DNA from: Sodalis sp. dw_96
GTDB taxonomy: Bacteria > Pseudomonadota > Gammaproteobacteria > Enterobacterales > Enterobacteriaceae
DNA: 64,000 nucleotides
Assembly: GCF_018449575.1 (NCBI RefSeq)
Contig: NZ_JAAVUT010000013.1
Span: forward strand, 1 to 64,000
Direction: 5' to 3'
Shown: piece after piece, positions 26,001 through 34,843 of the stretch
Layout: each line of letters opens with the position of its first letter
Numbering within the stretch: position 1 is the first letter of the stretch
Translations under genes and position numbers: made by a program
Notes under the pieces: generated by a model
Database searches by the model: none
What the model was told of the DNA's origin: nothing
What the model saw: only the letters and a program-made list of their open reading frames with translations

Positions 26001-28272
26001 GCTGGATTTCGCTGACAGGCGATGGGTGGTGTTTGAAATTAACGGCCGGCGCTGGGCCTTTTCCCGGGAGAGCGCTACGCTGATGCCGGCGGATAATATT
26101 GAGGACTGGCAACTATCGCCAGGTCATGCCGTTGGTTTATCGTCAATGATTGAATCCGGCGAGAATGACAGGTCGTTCCGGCTGCGCCTGACGCCGTTGC
26201 ATCATCGCCGGAAACGTGAAACCGTCCTGCCCCGGGTGCTTGACTGGGGTCGGCAGTTAGCCAATTACACACTGGATGATGAGGACGTTTCCGGCTTCCC
26301 TGCCGTCATTCATGACGACTCCACCCTGAACGTGCAAATAGGCGAAGCCAGGTATCTGCTTAGCCCTGAAACGAACGCCGGCACCTTCTTGCTTAGCCAT
26401 CCCAGACAATCGGCTGCGCCGGCATTCAGGGTAGCTTATCGAGTCGGCCTCGGTGATTTTGTCTTTGCCTCTCCCCTTGAACCCTCCAATGCCCATCACA
26501 TCGGCGAGCTATTGCGTCAAAGGATTATCGATAATCCGCAGGCCACGCAAGAACCCCATATTGACATTCTGCTGCCGCCGCTGGTTAACGGCGCCTTCAG
26601 CTACGGTAATAAGATGTTCTTGAAAATCGGCGAACGGTTTTTGCATATCGCGCTGTTTGACGGGGTTTACCATACTTTATCCATGGATGGGGGTGATAAA
26701 AACGGAAAATCCTGGACGCTGCGCTACGAATTGTTCACCGGCGGCTTTGATATTGTCGACGCGCGCCTTACCGTCATGTCAACCTCAACCTATGCCGGCA
26801 TCGCCGGGGCGCTTTCCCGCTTCGAAAAGCTTGCCGCACGGACGTTTAGCAAAAGCGCTTACCCCTCCCTGGCGGCGCTTTGCCGTCCGGAGAATCCGGC
26901 CTTGGATATATCATCGGCAAGCCCCTCGCTGCGCGCCAGGCTGAGACAGGTAGCGCTGCTGCTGCGCCTTGACCCGTCGCGCCGAGCTGAACTCTTACAT
27001 GCCTCAAGCGTTGCGCTGCGCACCTTCAAGATGAATAGCACGTTGCCGGAGGATTGGTTGGCGAACTTCCGGCCGCTGGCGCTCTGGAGTACGCTGGTTA
27101 AAATGGTGGCCGCCTGTTTGGTTCATCAGAACAAAGAGGGTCTGTGGACAAGCCGCACGCTGGCGTGGATCAAAAACAGTTCATGGCCTTTTCCACCGCC
27201 GGTGGTCATTGTCCAGGGGCCCGATCTCAGGATATTTATCCTTAACAAGGAGCTGGCGGCCTCCCAGGGAATGCACACGGAAAAAGAGTATGAGGTACAG
27301 CTTTTTCCCGATGGGGTGGAGGCGGTACCGCTGGTCAGCGAAGACGGTTTTCGCCGCTGGCTACCTTCCTATGAAGAAATCCAACCGACGGTGGTGACAA
27401 AATTCTTGCTGTCGGAAACACAGCAGCCGATGTTCTGGGTGGATGCAAGCAATCAAACGTGGGCGCAGACGCCGGACGGGGTGAAGACCCGACTGTATCG
27501 TCAAAATAGCCATCATCCTGTGCATGATATCATCGTTTCTCCCGATGGCGGCACGGTGGTCATGCTGGTTGAACGCACATCACTCAGGCAACGAGCTCTG
27601 TTTTATCATTTGGCGTATATGGGCAGCCCTGCGGTGCGCGAAGAAATCAGTCATTATGGAGAGGCCATACTCACCGGTCCCTTTATTCCGGGACGGGCAT
27701 GGTGGGTCAACAATCGGGGCGATTTATTCGCCCCTTGGGAAAAACACTGGTCTTTTATGGACGAAGATCATCCCCATTGGGATACGCCTGAAGGATACCA
27801 ACCGAACTTTGTTTCCCCTGACCAGCGTTTTCTAGGCTATGTTAAGCGGGACGATAACATGGTTGATCAAGATATCCTGCTCATTGATATTACCTCCGAT
27901 AAACAGGTGCTGTTGCACCGCAGCCACCCCGTGGTGAATAAGGGTTATGGATTAGGCAAAATGGTGAGTATTGCGTTCTCTGCCCTGAACGCACTGGTCG
28001 CGGTAGGTTTTGCCGACGGCTATATCGAAATTTACCGCATCAGAAAGGAGGAGCATGCAGATAAGGCTTTTTCATTAGGCCATGCCTATCTGCCTCATGG
28101 AAAATATGTCTTGTCAGGTGTGGATTATCTCAAACCCAAGCAGATGGTGATGAAATTTAATAACGCCTTCGACCAATTATTGGTATTTCATGATATCGGT
28201 GAATTTCGTGCCGATCTCAAGGGCAACGGAACCTATGCCATATCGGAAATTTATCTGGCTGATGGTAAATGA
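23023..28272 (+). CDS. giant toxin-like protein A (1749 aa), paralogue of the gene at 40.0 kb
   Basis: Not a family I can name. I use the GTG at 23023 because it has GGGAGG upstream and gives the same N-terminus as the paralogue (NNIGESVKPVPNFHHHEKE against NHIVTSIRPLSEFHSYEKE). The first 90 codons are AT-rich, the rest GC-rich, as if a foreign 5' end were joined on. Around residue 155 is a linker with RTKR-EAVPAP. The part after it, rich in helices (RHIRTDPLYRMSVYLNKNAA), is best conserved. Residues about 714-800 are hydrophobic and Gly-rich (YIIPFYGCASALKAG; VDGALVGIPLVFTGIKAGSG), like the membrane-inserting part of large toxins. A second basic site RRKR-ETVLP follows near 1065. The last 280 residues read like beta-propeller blades (IVSPDGGTVVMLVE; FVSPDQRFLGYVKR). 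There is no classical signal peptide. Confidence 0.85.
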   Translation: MNNIGESVKPVPNFHHHEKEYNSRVNHNLISVYSTENELPKFNVSLSGPDLYAIASAYNEEKSQFINDIFKVKTRLKSPKKTIDRFIYGLLLVSPFNDGRQYRARVLNTDSAFSATTPTPNQPNGIDVKSSSDSSSVRGRPGAWASLQVKGKERTKREAVPAPRHIRTDPLYRMSVYLNKNAAAGINPGTINHQQLAIRMLNSIEQQPDLLPGLARLTLYGSQLYGERRGETLSPLQQNGLVGQTLCQLIYHEDNIALRVAKIFVGNRHITQQAFAALVQSWPYSSAYERDKWLWQERYEAPEIPVLYLKSLYKIQDGPASITQNQTVAFDLDNLWIGSLTWTLMHFGARSITLDDAGKLEFTSLQALMELGIGLVGMFRQGLLSTGVEPTMYLGLLLYYLRVRPELSLEEVLASDTLEPAFDLFKAELERRHLVAQGLYDGFIYYQVNYQRPVWRSRKAAAEELLKQHCGSAQAPIMSLNNIKLRALSQELNPVRQLLMQPDGGQQCVASGVHIPALDGFYRQEVDRFAGKILALDSALLSVVFMPSDMLDDDLQPEDEQFLQRAAIEWVIPRLSQRRTIHDMFYSNMPVHYLAKPDTSFFQAASAGERRLFALQITGQGYLLRKILLEDKYLNALRPFMADWPISALTPQHEFTLLPSGNTVINKQTNETLSLFLERYTDFHYQSYRQKIYELGYEEMEPSLGDILHKAAGYIIPFYGCASALKAGRHTPAFTECLVDGALVGIPLVFTGIKAGSGLFRAASIGAGRTLSGPRFSASGEEIFRNVVPATVQIAGGIAATQSQLRLFMDVMGKEAFKSLDPGFAALRSLSILTKGLYLALLGRTTLRLIAWQRNLAKVSSDIPKYVMASHVLNYQISYDADGYMPLTVKVKGVAYPVFNLQNSSIVAVETGERSLDGQLVFAQLDLQYQYGIYKKYYCLSIGDARCQLSSYTYPDFKIEMDATFPRPADSHYFWVFKTSSPIFLTVVHPLHLLDFADRRWVVFEINGRRWAFSRESATLMPADNIEDWQLSPGHAVGLSSMIESGENDRSFRLRLTPLHHRRKRETVLPRVLDWGRQLANYTLDDEDVSGFPAVIHDDSTLNVQIGEARYLLSPETNAGTFLLSHPRQSAAPAFRVAYRVGLGDFVFASPLEPSNAHHIGELLRQRIIDNPQATQEPHIDILLPPLVNGAFSYGNKMFLKIGERFLHIALFDGVYHTLSMDGGDKNGKSWTLRYELFTGGFDIVDARLTVMSTSTYAGIAGALSRFEKLAARTFSKSAYPSLAALCRPENPALDISSASPSLRARLRQVALLLRLDPSRRAELLHASSVALRTFKMNSTLPEDWLANFRPLALWSTLVKMVAACLVHQNKEGLWTSRTLAWIKNSSWPFPPPVVIVQGPDLRIFILNKELAASQGMHTEKEYEVQLFPDGVEAVPLVSEDGFRRWLPSYEEIQPTVVTKFLLSETQQPMFWVDASNQTWAQTPDGVKTRLYRQNSHHPVHDIIVSPDGGTVVMLVERTSLRQRALFYHLAYMGSPAVREEISHYGEAILTGPFIPGRAWWVNNRGDLFAPWEKHWSFMDEDHPHWDTPEGYQPNFVSPDQRFLGYVKRDDNMVDQDILLIDITSDKQVLLHRSHPVVNKGYGLGKMVSIAFSALNALVAVGFADGYIEIYRIRKEEHADKAFSLGHAYLPHGKYVLSGVDYLKPKQMVMKFNNAFDQLLVFHDIGEFRADLKGNGTYAISEIYLADGK

Positions 28273-28451
28273 CGTTAGCATATTGTATCGATCTTAAGTG
28301 TTTCTCTGTGCAAGGTCGTATTCAGCGGAATCTCTTTTGCTGCTTCGCTTATAATATTGTCTAACTGAATTAGAAAAATAACCTTCTAATGGCGACCGAT
28401 GAATCCGGCTTCGTTGGGCACCCTATCGCCTAGGCCACAACATAGAGGTCA

Positions 28452-28491
28452 TCATCGCTGTCTCCAAGTATAGCTCTGGGGACAGCGATGA
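28452..28491. terminator. hairpin between giant gene A and osmC
   Basis: TCATCGCTGTCTCC pairs with GGGGACAGCGATGA around a 12-base loop, a strong stem between the ends of two convergent genes. There is no T run, so it could act as a bidirectional structural terminator or simply stabilise the mRNA ends. Confidence 0.45.
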
Positions 28492-28498
28492 GGATAAA

Positions 28499-28927
28499 TT
28501 AATTAAGCTGATACTGAAGCGTTATTTCCGCTTTCAGTAGCTGCGATACCGGGCATCCGGCTTTCGCTTTTTGGATGATTTTTTCAAATATCGCATCATC
28601 AATACCCGGCAGCTTCACCGAGCTGTTCAACGCTATTTTAGTGATGGCAAATCCGCCTTCGACTTTATCCAGCGAGACATCCGCGGTGGTATCAATGCTT
28701 TCCGGAGTATATCCCTCATCGCCAAGCATCAGGGATAATGCCATGGAAAAACAGGCGGCATGTGCCGCGCCGATCAGCTCTTCCGGATTGGTTCCCGCGG
28801 CGCCCTCAAAGCGGGTATTGAAACCATAAGGCTGCTTTTGCAGCGCCCCGCTCTCGGTGGAGATGGTACCTTTGCCGCGTTTGATATCGCCTTCCCAATG
28901 GGCCAACCCTTTCTTATGAATAGTCAT
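28499..28927 (-). CDS. osmC: organic hydroperoxide reductase OsmC
   Basis: OsmC reduces organic hydroperoxides using a pair of cysteines. The 142-residue protein opens MTIHKKGLAHWEGDIKRGKG and has Cys59 (AACFSMAL) and Cys125 (AGCPVSQL) at the E. coli OsmC positions, with the Arg39-type residue in NTRFEG. The start at 28927 follows AAAAAGGTG. An upstream in-frame start at 28957 adds ten residues without family support. It is convergent with giant gene A, and the next gene on its upstream side is the TetR-type regulator. Confidence 0.95.
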   Translation of the reverse strand: MTIHKKGLAHWEGDIKRGKGTISTESGALQKQPYGFNTRFEGAAGTNPEELIGAAHAACFSMALSLMLGDEGYTPESIDTTADVSLDKVEGGFAITKIALNSSVKLPGIDDAIFEKIIQKAKAGCPVSQLLKAEITLQYQLN

Positions 28928-29068
28928 GTTTTTCACCTTTTTTGAGGAGCAAACCATAAGTATAGAAGATCGTGCCTAGTCCGCCTGGGGCAACACCCGC
29001 CGGCGGCTCCACGCCATGTCATCCAGGCTCATCTTAAATTTGATCAGGTAGGGCGGGCCGCAACGCGG

Positions 29069-29782
29069 TTAGTTTCCTGCTGAATTACGCCAGCTGTGCA
29101 TCAGAATCAGGCTTTGCTCGCGAATGCATTTTTTTATCATCGCAATTTTTTCCGGCGTAACGCTGCCGGACTCGGTAAGGGTGGGAAACAGGGTGTGGCG
29201 CAAGACATGAAAGGTGGTGACCTGGCCGAGCAGCGACAGGGTGCGCAACTGTACCATTTCATCTTCCACCGGGCTGCCGCAGACGCGCGCCACCAGCTTC
29301 ACCGCAACACCATACAGCTGCCCGAAGAGTTTATTGCTGAATTCTTCCGCGGTCTTGCCCGGTCCCTGTCCCAGCCGTATACGCGCATAAAACAGCCGTT
29401 GGCCGCTGGTGGCGTTTTTGCTTAAAATCCGCTCAAGCAGAGCATCAAGCATTTGGCTGAGTGTCTCGATGCAGGTGTCCGTATCGGCACTGTCCTTTGC
29501 CACGGCCTGGGCCAGAAAAGGCTGTAACCACGCCTGATTCTCTTCCACCAGAAACGCCGTGCAGGCGATGTACAAACCTTCTTTGTTGTCGAAGTAATAT
29601 TGCAAAGCAGGGGGATTGACTCCCGCGTTCCTGGCAATCTGCCGGGTGGACGCGCTCTCGTATCCCAATTCGCCAAACAGTTCGATGGCGCTGTCGATGA
29701 TGCGCTGGCGCGTTTCGCTCCCGCGCGGATAGCCTCCGGAGGACGGATGGCGAAGTCGTTTCGGCTGCATGCTTGCTGGCAT
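29069..29782 (-). CDS. TetR-family regulator, CecR/DUF1956 type
   Basis: The 237-residue protein has an N-terminal TetR helix-turn-helix (TRQRIIDSAIELFGELGYES, STRQIARNAGVNPPALQYYF). Its C-terminal ligand domain looks like the CecR (YbiH)/DUF1956 group (LLERILSKNATSGQRLFYAR; LLGQVTTFHVLRHTLFPTL). It is transcribed away from an EmrA-EmrB-OMF efflux operon, with palindromic operators in the 136-base gap. It is therefore very probably the repressor of that pump and of itself. In E. coli, CecR also controls a membrane-fusion/transport operon. Confidence 0.88.
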   Translation of the reverse strand: MPASMQPKRLRHPSSGGYPRGSETRQRIIDSAIELFGELGYESASTRQIARNAGVNPPALQYYFDNKEGLYIACTAFLVEENQAWLQPFLAQAVAKDSADTDTCIETLSQMLDALLERILSKNATSGQRLFYARIRLGQGPGKTAEEFSNKLFGQLYGVAVKLVARVCGSPVEDEMVQLRTLSLLGQVTTFHVLRHTLFPTLTESGSVTPEKIAMIKKCIREQSLILMHSWRNSAGN

Positions 29783-29850
29783 AGTCTCAGGTCCTGTGCG
29801 AAAACAGTCCGATTATAACCACCGGAATGTCGATAAGGGAAATATATCAC

Positions 29851-29892
29851 TTGACACAATTATTCCATATGGAATAGTTGTTCCAATCGGAA
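29851..29892 (+). promoter_or_regulatory. efflux operon promoter with palindromic operators
   Basis: A TTGACA -35 box at 29851-29856 is followed by the perfect 16-base palindrome TATTCCATATGGAATA (29861-29876). A related site TTCCAATCGGAA (29881-29892) comes next. Both have TTCC-N4-GGAA cores, 18 bases apart. The first lies between the -35 and -10 boxes, so binding of the divergent TetR regulator would block RNA polymerase. Confidence 0.7.
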
Positions 29893-29918
29893 TATTTCTT
29901 TAAGGCTTATCCTCATCC

Positions 29919-31022
29919 ATGGCTATCACGGCTTCATCCACTCCCGCTTCCCAGAGCCCCGTTCCGATCCGTCCGCGCCGCAAACGCCGCATCTTGCTTT
30001 ATCTGGTGCTGGCGGGCGCTGTTGTGCTGGCGGCGGGGCTGCTTTATTGGTTTTTGATTGCCCGTTACAGCGAATCCACCGATGATGCCTACCTGCAGGC
30101 CGACAGCGTGACGTTGGCGCCGAAGGTCACCGGTTATGTGCGCGAGGTGCTGGTGAAAGATAACCAGCGGATTGACGCCGGGCAACCGGTGGTGCGGCTG
30201 GAGGACGACCAATATCAGGCGCGCCTTGACCAGGCGGACGCCAATATACTGTCCAATCAGGCGGATATTGACCGCGCCACGGCGGAAATTACCCGCCAGC
30301 AGGCGGAAATCGAAGAGGCGCAGGCGCGTCAGCGGTCGGCGCTGGTGCAACTGCATTACGCGGAACATGAATATCAGCGCTATCGGCCGCTGGCCGCCAG
30401 CGGCGCGGAGAACCAGGAAAAGCTCACCGATCTGGGCCGAAGCCGGGATCAGGCGCAGGCGGATTACGACGCCAACGTCGCGGCGGTAAAATCGGCCGCG
30501 GCGCAGATCCGATCCATGCAGGCGCAGATTGAACAAGCCAAGGCACAATTGTCATCCGCCCGGGCGAACCGGCAGCAGTCCGGTATCGATCTGCACGATA
30601 CGGTGATCCGCAGCCCCATCGACGGTTATGTGGGCGATCGCGCCGTGCGCGTCGGTCAATATGTCCAGCCGGGCACCCGGCTGTTAACCGTGGTGCCGAA
30701 TGATGACATCTATCTGGTGGCGAACTTCAAGGAAACGCAGTTGACCAACATGCGCCCCGGCCAACCGGCCACCCTGCATGTGGACGCGTTGCCGGATCAT
30801 GACTTTCAGGGCGAAGTGGATAGTTTCGCCCCCGGTACCGGTTCATTGTTTGCGCTGCTGCCGCCGGATAACGCCACGGGCAACTTCACCAAAATCGTCC
30901 AGCGCGTGCCGGTGCGTATCCGGATTACCGAACATTCCGACGAATTGAAGCGTCTGGTGGCCGGCATGTCCGTGTCTGTGGATGTGGATACCCATCCGTC
31001 CCGGCAGCGGACACAGCCATGA
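29919..31022 (+). CDS. HlyD/EmrA-family membrane-fusion protein
   Basis: The 367-residue periplasmic adaptor is anchored by one N-terminal helix at about 26-48 (RILLYLVLAGAVVLAAGLLY). A lipoyl half-motif comes next (ADSVTLAPKVTGYVREVLVK), then a long coiled-coil hairpin rich in Ala, Gln and Glu (about 100-215). The second lipoyl half and beta barrel follow (IRSPIDGYVGDRAVRVGQYV, TQLTNMRPGQPATLHVD). It bridges the MFS pump and the outer-membrane channel encoded next. Its stop overlaps the start of the pump gene (ATGA), and the whole unit is controlled by the divergent TetR regulator. Substrates are probably hydrophobic drugs or uncouplers, as for EmrA; this is inference. Confidence 0.9.
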   Translation: MAITASSTPASQSPVPIRPRRKRRILLYLVLAGAVVLAAGLLYWFLIARYSESTDDAYLQADSVTLAPKVTGYVREVLVKDNQRIDAGQPVVRLEDDQYQARLDQADANILSNQADIDRATAEITRQQAEIEEAQARQRSALVQLHYAEHEYQRYRPLAASGAENQEKLTDLGRSRDQAQADYDANVAAVKSAAAQIRSMQAQIEQAKAQLSSARANRQQSGIDLHDTVIRSPIDGYVGDRAVRVGQYVQPGTRLLTVVPNDDIYLVANFKETQLTNMRPGQPATLHVDALPDHDFQGEVDSFAPGTGSLFALLPPDNATGNFTKIVQRVPVRIRITEHSDELKRLVAGMSVSVDVDTHPSRQRTQP

Positions 31023-32566
31023 GTCCGGCGCAAGAAAAAAAAGCCGATATTACGGACTGGATCGCCGTGTTGGCCGGTGCGCTGGGTGCGTTGATGGCGA
31101 CGCTGGATATATCGATAACCAATTCGGCGCTACCTCAAATCCAGGGGGAAATCGGCGCAACCGGTACGGAAGGCACCTGGATTTCCACCGGCTACCTGAT
31201 GTCGGAAATCGTCATGATCCCGCTGGCGGGCTGGCTCAGCCGCCTGCTGGGCCTGCGTAATTTTCTGGTGGGCTGCGCCCTGCTGTTTACGTTTTTTTCC
31301 ATTATGTGCGGCACCGCCGACAGTTTGGCGCAAATGATTATCGGCCGAATCGGCCAGGGTTTTGCCGGCGGCGCAATGATCCCCACCGCGCAGATGATTA
31401 TCCGTACCCGCCTGCCGCGCAGCCAGTTGCCGTTGGGGATGTCGCTGTTCGGCGTCATCGTTATTCTCGGGCCGGTACTCGGGCCGGTGGTGGGCGGCTG
31501 GCTGGCTGAAAACGTAAGCTGGAATTGGTGCTTCTTTCTCAATATTCCCGTGAGCGCGGGCTTGGTGCTTTTGTTATTGCTGGGCCTGCCGCCGGTAAAA
31601 CCGGTTTGGGACGACTTTTTTAAAGCGGACTGGCTGGGTATTTTCGGCCTGAGCGCGGCCCTGAGCAGCCTGACGGTGATACTGGAGGAGGGGCAACGCG
31701 ATCGCTGGTTTGAGTCGGACCTGATCGTTTGGCTGACGGTGGTGATGGTCATCGGGTTCATATGCCTGGCCATAGCCCAGGTTACCGCCAAAAAAGCGGT
31801 CATTCGCCTTTCCCTGCTCGCCAACCCGCGTTTTGCCAGCGTGCTGGTCATCGTATTTGTCGTCGGTATGGGCCTGTACTGCGTGCTCTACCTGTTGCCG
31901 CAGTTCCTGAGCGGGATTGTCGGTTATAACGCCCTGCAGTCCGGTAACGTGCTGTTGATTTCCGGCATTCCCAGCCTGCTGATGATGCCGATATTGCCGC
32001 GTCTGCTGGGCACTGTGGATGCCCGGCTGCTGGTTATTGTCGGAATACTCCTGTTCGCGGTGAGCTGTTTTCTGGACACCTCGCTCACCGTGCAGAGCGC
32101 CGGCAATGATTTTTTCTACTCGCAGCTGCTGCGCGGCGCCGGGCAAATCATGGCGATGATGCCGCTTAATCAGGCGTCGATGGCGGCGGTGAGCAATGAG
32201 GAGGCGGCGGATGCCGCCGGGCTGTATAACATGATGCGCAACCTCGGCGGCTCGGTGGGACTGGCGCTGATGGGCATTTTTATTGACCGCCAGAATAAAT
32301 TACACAGTGACATTATCCGGGAGTCCGTGACCGCCAACTCGCCGCTGGCGGACAGTCGTTTGTCCGGCAACACCGCCCTGTTCGCCAGTGAGCATGGCGA
32401 CATGCTGCACGCCAAGATGCAGGCCATGGCGCAATTGGCGAACGAAATAAGCCGGCAGGCGGCGGTCATGACCTATTCCGAATCGTTTTACCTGCTTGGC
32501 ATCGCCCTGATGTGCTGCATTCCGCTGGCGTTACTGCTGCGCGCGCCGCGTTTAACCCATAAGTGA
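31019..32566 (+). CDS. MFS multidrug exporter, DHA2/EmrB type
   Basis: The 515-residue inner-membrane protein has 14 predicted helices. Motif A-like and DHA2 signatures include TLDISITNSALPQIQGEIGA in helix 1, TEGTWISTGYLM, GRIGQGFAGGAMIPTAQMII and GPVLGPVVGGWLAENVSWNW (motif C). It would export drugs in exchange for protons through the adjacent adaptor and outer-membrane channel. It overlaps the adaptor gene by four bases and the channel gene starts at its stop codon, a tightly coupled operon. Confidence 0.93.
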   Translation: MSPAQEKKADITDWIAVLAGALGALMATLDISITNSALPQIQGEIGATGTEGTWISTGYLMSEIVMIPLAGWLSRLLGLRNFLVGCALLFTFFSIMCGTADSLAQMIIGRIGQGFAGGAMIPTAQMIIRTRLPRSQLPLGMSLFGVIVILGPVLGPVVGGWLAENVSWNWCFFLNIPVSAGLVLLLLLGLPPVKPVWDDFFKADWLGIFGLSAALSSLTVILEEGQRDRWFESDLIVWLTVVMVIGFICLAIAQVTAKKAVIRLSLLANPRFASVLVIVFVVGMGLYCVLYLLPQFLSGIVGYNALQSGNVLLISGIPSLLMMPILPRLLGTVDARLLVIVGILLFAVSCFLDTSLTVQSAGNDFFYSQLLRGAGQIMAMMPLNQASMAAVSNEEAADAAGLYNMMRNLGGSVGLALMGIFIDRQNKLHSDIIRESVTANSPLADSRLSGNTALFASEHGDMLHAKMQAMAQLANEISRQAAVMTYSESFYLLGIALMCCIPLALLLRAPRLTHK

Positions 32567-33984
32567 AGATCAAAATGACCACTGACGTTTACGGTAGACT
32601 GTTGTTACAGGCCACGCTGACCCTGCTGCTGGCGAGCTGCAGCGTGGGGCCGGACTATCAGGGACCGCCCGCCGGACCCGCGGTCAGCCATTTTGAGCGC
32701 ATGCCTTCCATCGGCGTCGGTACGCAGCCGGCGCAGGCGCGCTGGTGGCTGGCTTTTAATGATCCACGGCTGAACGGACTCATCGATAACGCGCTGCGGC
32801 ATAATCCCGACCTGGCCATTGCCACCGCCAGGCTGAAGGAAGCGCGGGCGACGTTGGCAGGCGATGAAGCGCAGCAATATCCTAAGCTTAATGCCAGCGC
32901 TCTGGCGGCGCGCGCCAAGCTACCCGACAGCATCGGTTTGGGCGGCGACAACCCGATGAATCTCTACAGCAGCAGTTTTGACGCCAGTTGGGAATTGGAT
33001 CTGTTCGGCCAGGAGCGCCGCACAGCGGAAGCCGGTCGGGCGCAGGCGCAGGCCAGCGAGGCCAGTCTGGCGGATACGCAGGTCTCCATCGCCGCTGAAG
33101 TGGCGCGAAATTACCTGCTGTTGTGCGGTACGCGGGAACGGCTGGTTAATCTCAATCAAAATCTGCAATTGCAGCAAAAAGCCCTGGACCTTGTCCGTCA
33201 ACGGCGCGAGCACGGCGCGGCGAATGACAGCGATGTCAACCGGCTGGAAACGCAGTTGGAAAACAGCCGGGCGGAGATCCCGTCATTACTGGCTGACATT
33301 AACGATTATCAGGACCAGTTGGCCTTCCTCTCGGGGCTGGCTCCTGGCGCGCTGGATAGGCTGCTGGCAGGCGCTGACCGGCTCCCGCCGCTGCCCGGGC
33401 AGGTCAACGCCGGCGACCCGCTGTCCATGTTACGCCATCGGCCGGATGTCCGTAATGCCGAGCGCCAGCTGGCCGCCAGCACGGCAACCGTGGGCGAGCA
33501 CGTAGCGGATCTTTACCCCAAGATCACTCTGCGCGGTCTGCTGGGTTTCAGCAGTTCAGACAGCGGCCAAATATACCGACAGGAAAATGAATCCTGGATG
33601 CTCGTCCCGATGCTGCAGTGGAATATCCTGGATTTCGGCCGCGTTCGTTCGCAAATCAATGTGGCCAAGGCACAGCGGGACGAAGCCGAAGCTCAATGGC
33701 GCAAAACCGTGCTGAATGCCCTGCGCGACGCGAACAGCTCGCTGTCGCGCTACGGCCAGCAGCGCCAGACATTGGTGAATTATCTGCAGGTGGAAAATGC
33801 CGCAGGCCGCGATAGCACACTGGTTAACCAGCGTTATGGCGCCGGCGTCGCCAGCCTGATTGACCTGTTGGATACCCAGCGCACGGAGCTTACCGCCGGG
33901 CAGAACCGTATCCAGGCGCAAACCGACCTGGCATTGGACTTTGTCGCGCTGCAAAAAAGCCTGGGGCTGGGCTGGCAGGGCTAA
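32563..33984 (+). CDS. outer-membrane efflux lipoprotein (NodT/OprM family)
   Basis: The 473-residue protein has a lipoprotein signal peptide ending LTLLLASCSVGPDY, with Cys as the lipidated residue. Two OEP repeats form a TolC-like barrel and helical tunnel (WWLAFNDPRLNGLIDNALRH; RHRPDVRNAERQLAAS; LLGFSSSDSGQIYRQ; GAGVASLIDLLDTQRTELTA). It completes the tripartite pump with the preceding two genes. Translation may begin at a GTG overlapping the stop of the pump gene (32563) or at the ATG at 32575. The first gives the more usual basic n-region (MKIK). Confidence 0.92.
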   Translation: MKIKMTTDVYGRLLLQATLTLLLASCSVGPDYQGPPAGPAVSHFERMPSIGVGTQPAQARWWLAFNDPRLNGLIDNALRHNPDLAIATARLKEARATLAGDEAQQYPKLNASALAARAKLPDSIGLGGDNPMNLYSSSFDASWELDLFGQERRTAEAGRAQAQASEASLADTQVSIAAEVARNYLLLCGTRERLVNLNQNLQLQQKALDLVRQRREHGAANDSDVNRLETQLENSRAEIPSLLADINDYQDQLAFLSGLAPGALDRLLAGADRLPPLPGQVNAGDPLSMLRHRPDVRNAERQLAASTATVGEHVADLYPKITLRGLLGFSSSDSGQIYRQENESWMLVPMLQWNILDFGRVRSQINVAKAQRDEAEAQWRKTVLNALRDANSSLSRYGQQRQTLVNYLQVENAAGRDSTLVNQRYGAGVASLIDLLDTQRTELTAGQNRIQAQTDLALDFVALQKSLGLGWQG

Positions 33985-34024
33985 GTTGCGGCCGGTCAGG
34001 ATAAGGCGTTCACAGACAGCGATT

Positions 34025-34726
34025 TCAAACGGACGCCTGGTTCGGTTCTGACATTGTCACCCGGTTCTTTACGCTGGGACGTTCCTCCATCCTTGCATAC
34101 CAGGCCAGAAGCGCCAGGCATTCCGCCGGCACCGGCAGCTTTACGATTTCCGCAAAGATCAAGCCGCCTATTACCGTGATGTCGGCCATTGAGAAGAACT
34201 CACCGGCAATGAACGGCTGTTTTTGCAGAACGGCATCGAAGTAGTGCATACCCCTCAGGGCTTTGTCGCGCTGGCGGAACCCCCACTCGGCGTTCTGATA
34301 AATCTCGACGTCCGGCCCAAGCCCCGGCGTGGCGTGGTGGAAATAAACGCTAATGGCATCCAGCAACTCCAGCTCGGCGCGCTTGCTCATCATGTGGATT
34401 ACCCCTTTTTCCCGCGGAGTCTTGCCGGTGAGGATGGTAGAGCCATCAAGGGCGTCCAGGTATTCGGTAATGGCCGTGCATTCGGCAATAAAAGTCCCGT
34501 CGTCGAGTTCGAGCACCGGCAGCGTGCCTGAGTAGTTCTTGGCGAGAAATGCGGCTTTCTTGTGCTCGCCTTTATAGAGGTTGACCGACACAAATTGGAC
34601 GCGTGATTGCAGGTTTTTCTCCGCCAAGGCTATTCGTACGCGAGCCGGATACGGGCCGGTATGCCAATCGTGAATCTTCATCAGAGCCAGTTTGGTTGGG
34701 TCAAAATTGATTTTATCGGATATCAT
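34025..34726 (-). CDS. glutathione S-transferase family protein
   Basis: The 233-residue protein has an N-terminal thioredoxin-like domain: KIHDWHTGPYPARVRIALAE, and SGTLPVLELDDGTFIAECTA with the cis-Pro and the glutathione-contacting E-C/S pair. It has an all-helical C-terminal domain (FSMADITVIGGLIFAEI). It probably conjugates or reduces small electrophiles. The start at 34726 is preceded by a weak ribosome site; an internal Met at residue 16 (MKIHDW) is another possibility. It is divergent from a TetR gene, with an operator-like palindrome between them. Confidence 0.88.
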   Translation of the reverse strand: MISDKINFDPTKLALMKIHDWHTGPYPARVRIALAEKNLQSRVQFVSVNLYKGEHKKAAFLAKNYSGTLPVLELDDGTFIAECTAITEYLDALDGSTILTGKTPREKGVIHMMSKRAELELLDAISVYFHHATPGLGPDVEIYQNAEWGFRQRDKALRGMHYFDAVLQKQPFIAGEFFSMADITVIGGLIFAEIVKLPVPAECLALLAWYARMEERPSVKNRVTMSEPNQASV

Positions 34727-34740
34727 TATAGACTCTTGTC

Positions 34741-34760
34741 TGTCTGCCGATTGGTAGACA
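34741..34760. promoter_or_regulatory. operator-like palindrome between GST and TetR genes
   Basis: TGTCTGCCGATTGGTAGACA is a 20-base near-perfect inverted repeat (one mismatch in 8-bp arms) 14 bases upstream of the GST start. It also faces the TetR gene. Size and symmetry suit a TetR dimer. Confidence 0.65.
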
Positions 34761-34843
34761 AAGTTATAAGCTAAAAGAGCATTGGTCAAGCCCTTTTTTT
34801 CGCTTAACATGCGGGGGCTCTAACCCTACAACGAGGCGGTAAA

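Noticed and set aside
30800-32470. Several antisense frames across the efflux operon
   Set aside because: All overlap the well-supported HlyD, EmrB and OMF genes and show only mirrored codon bias.
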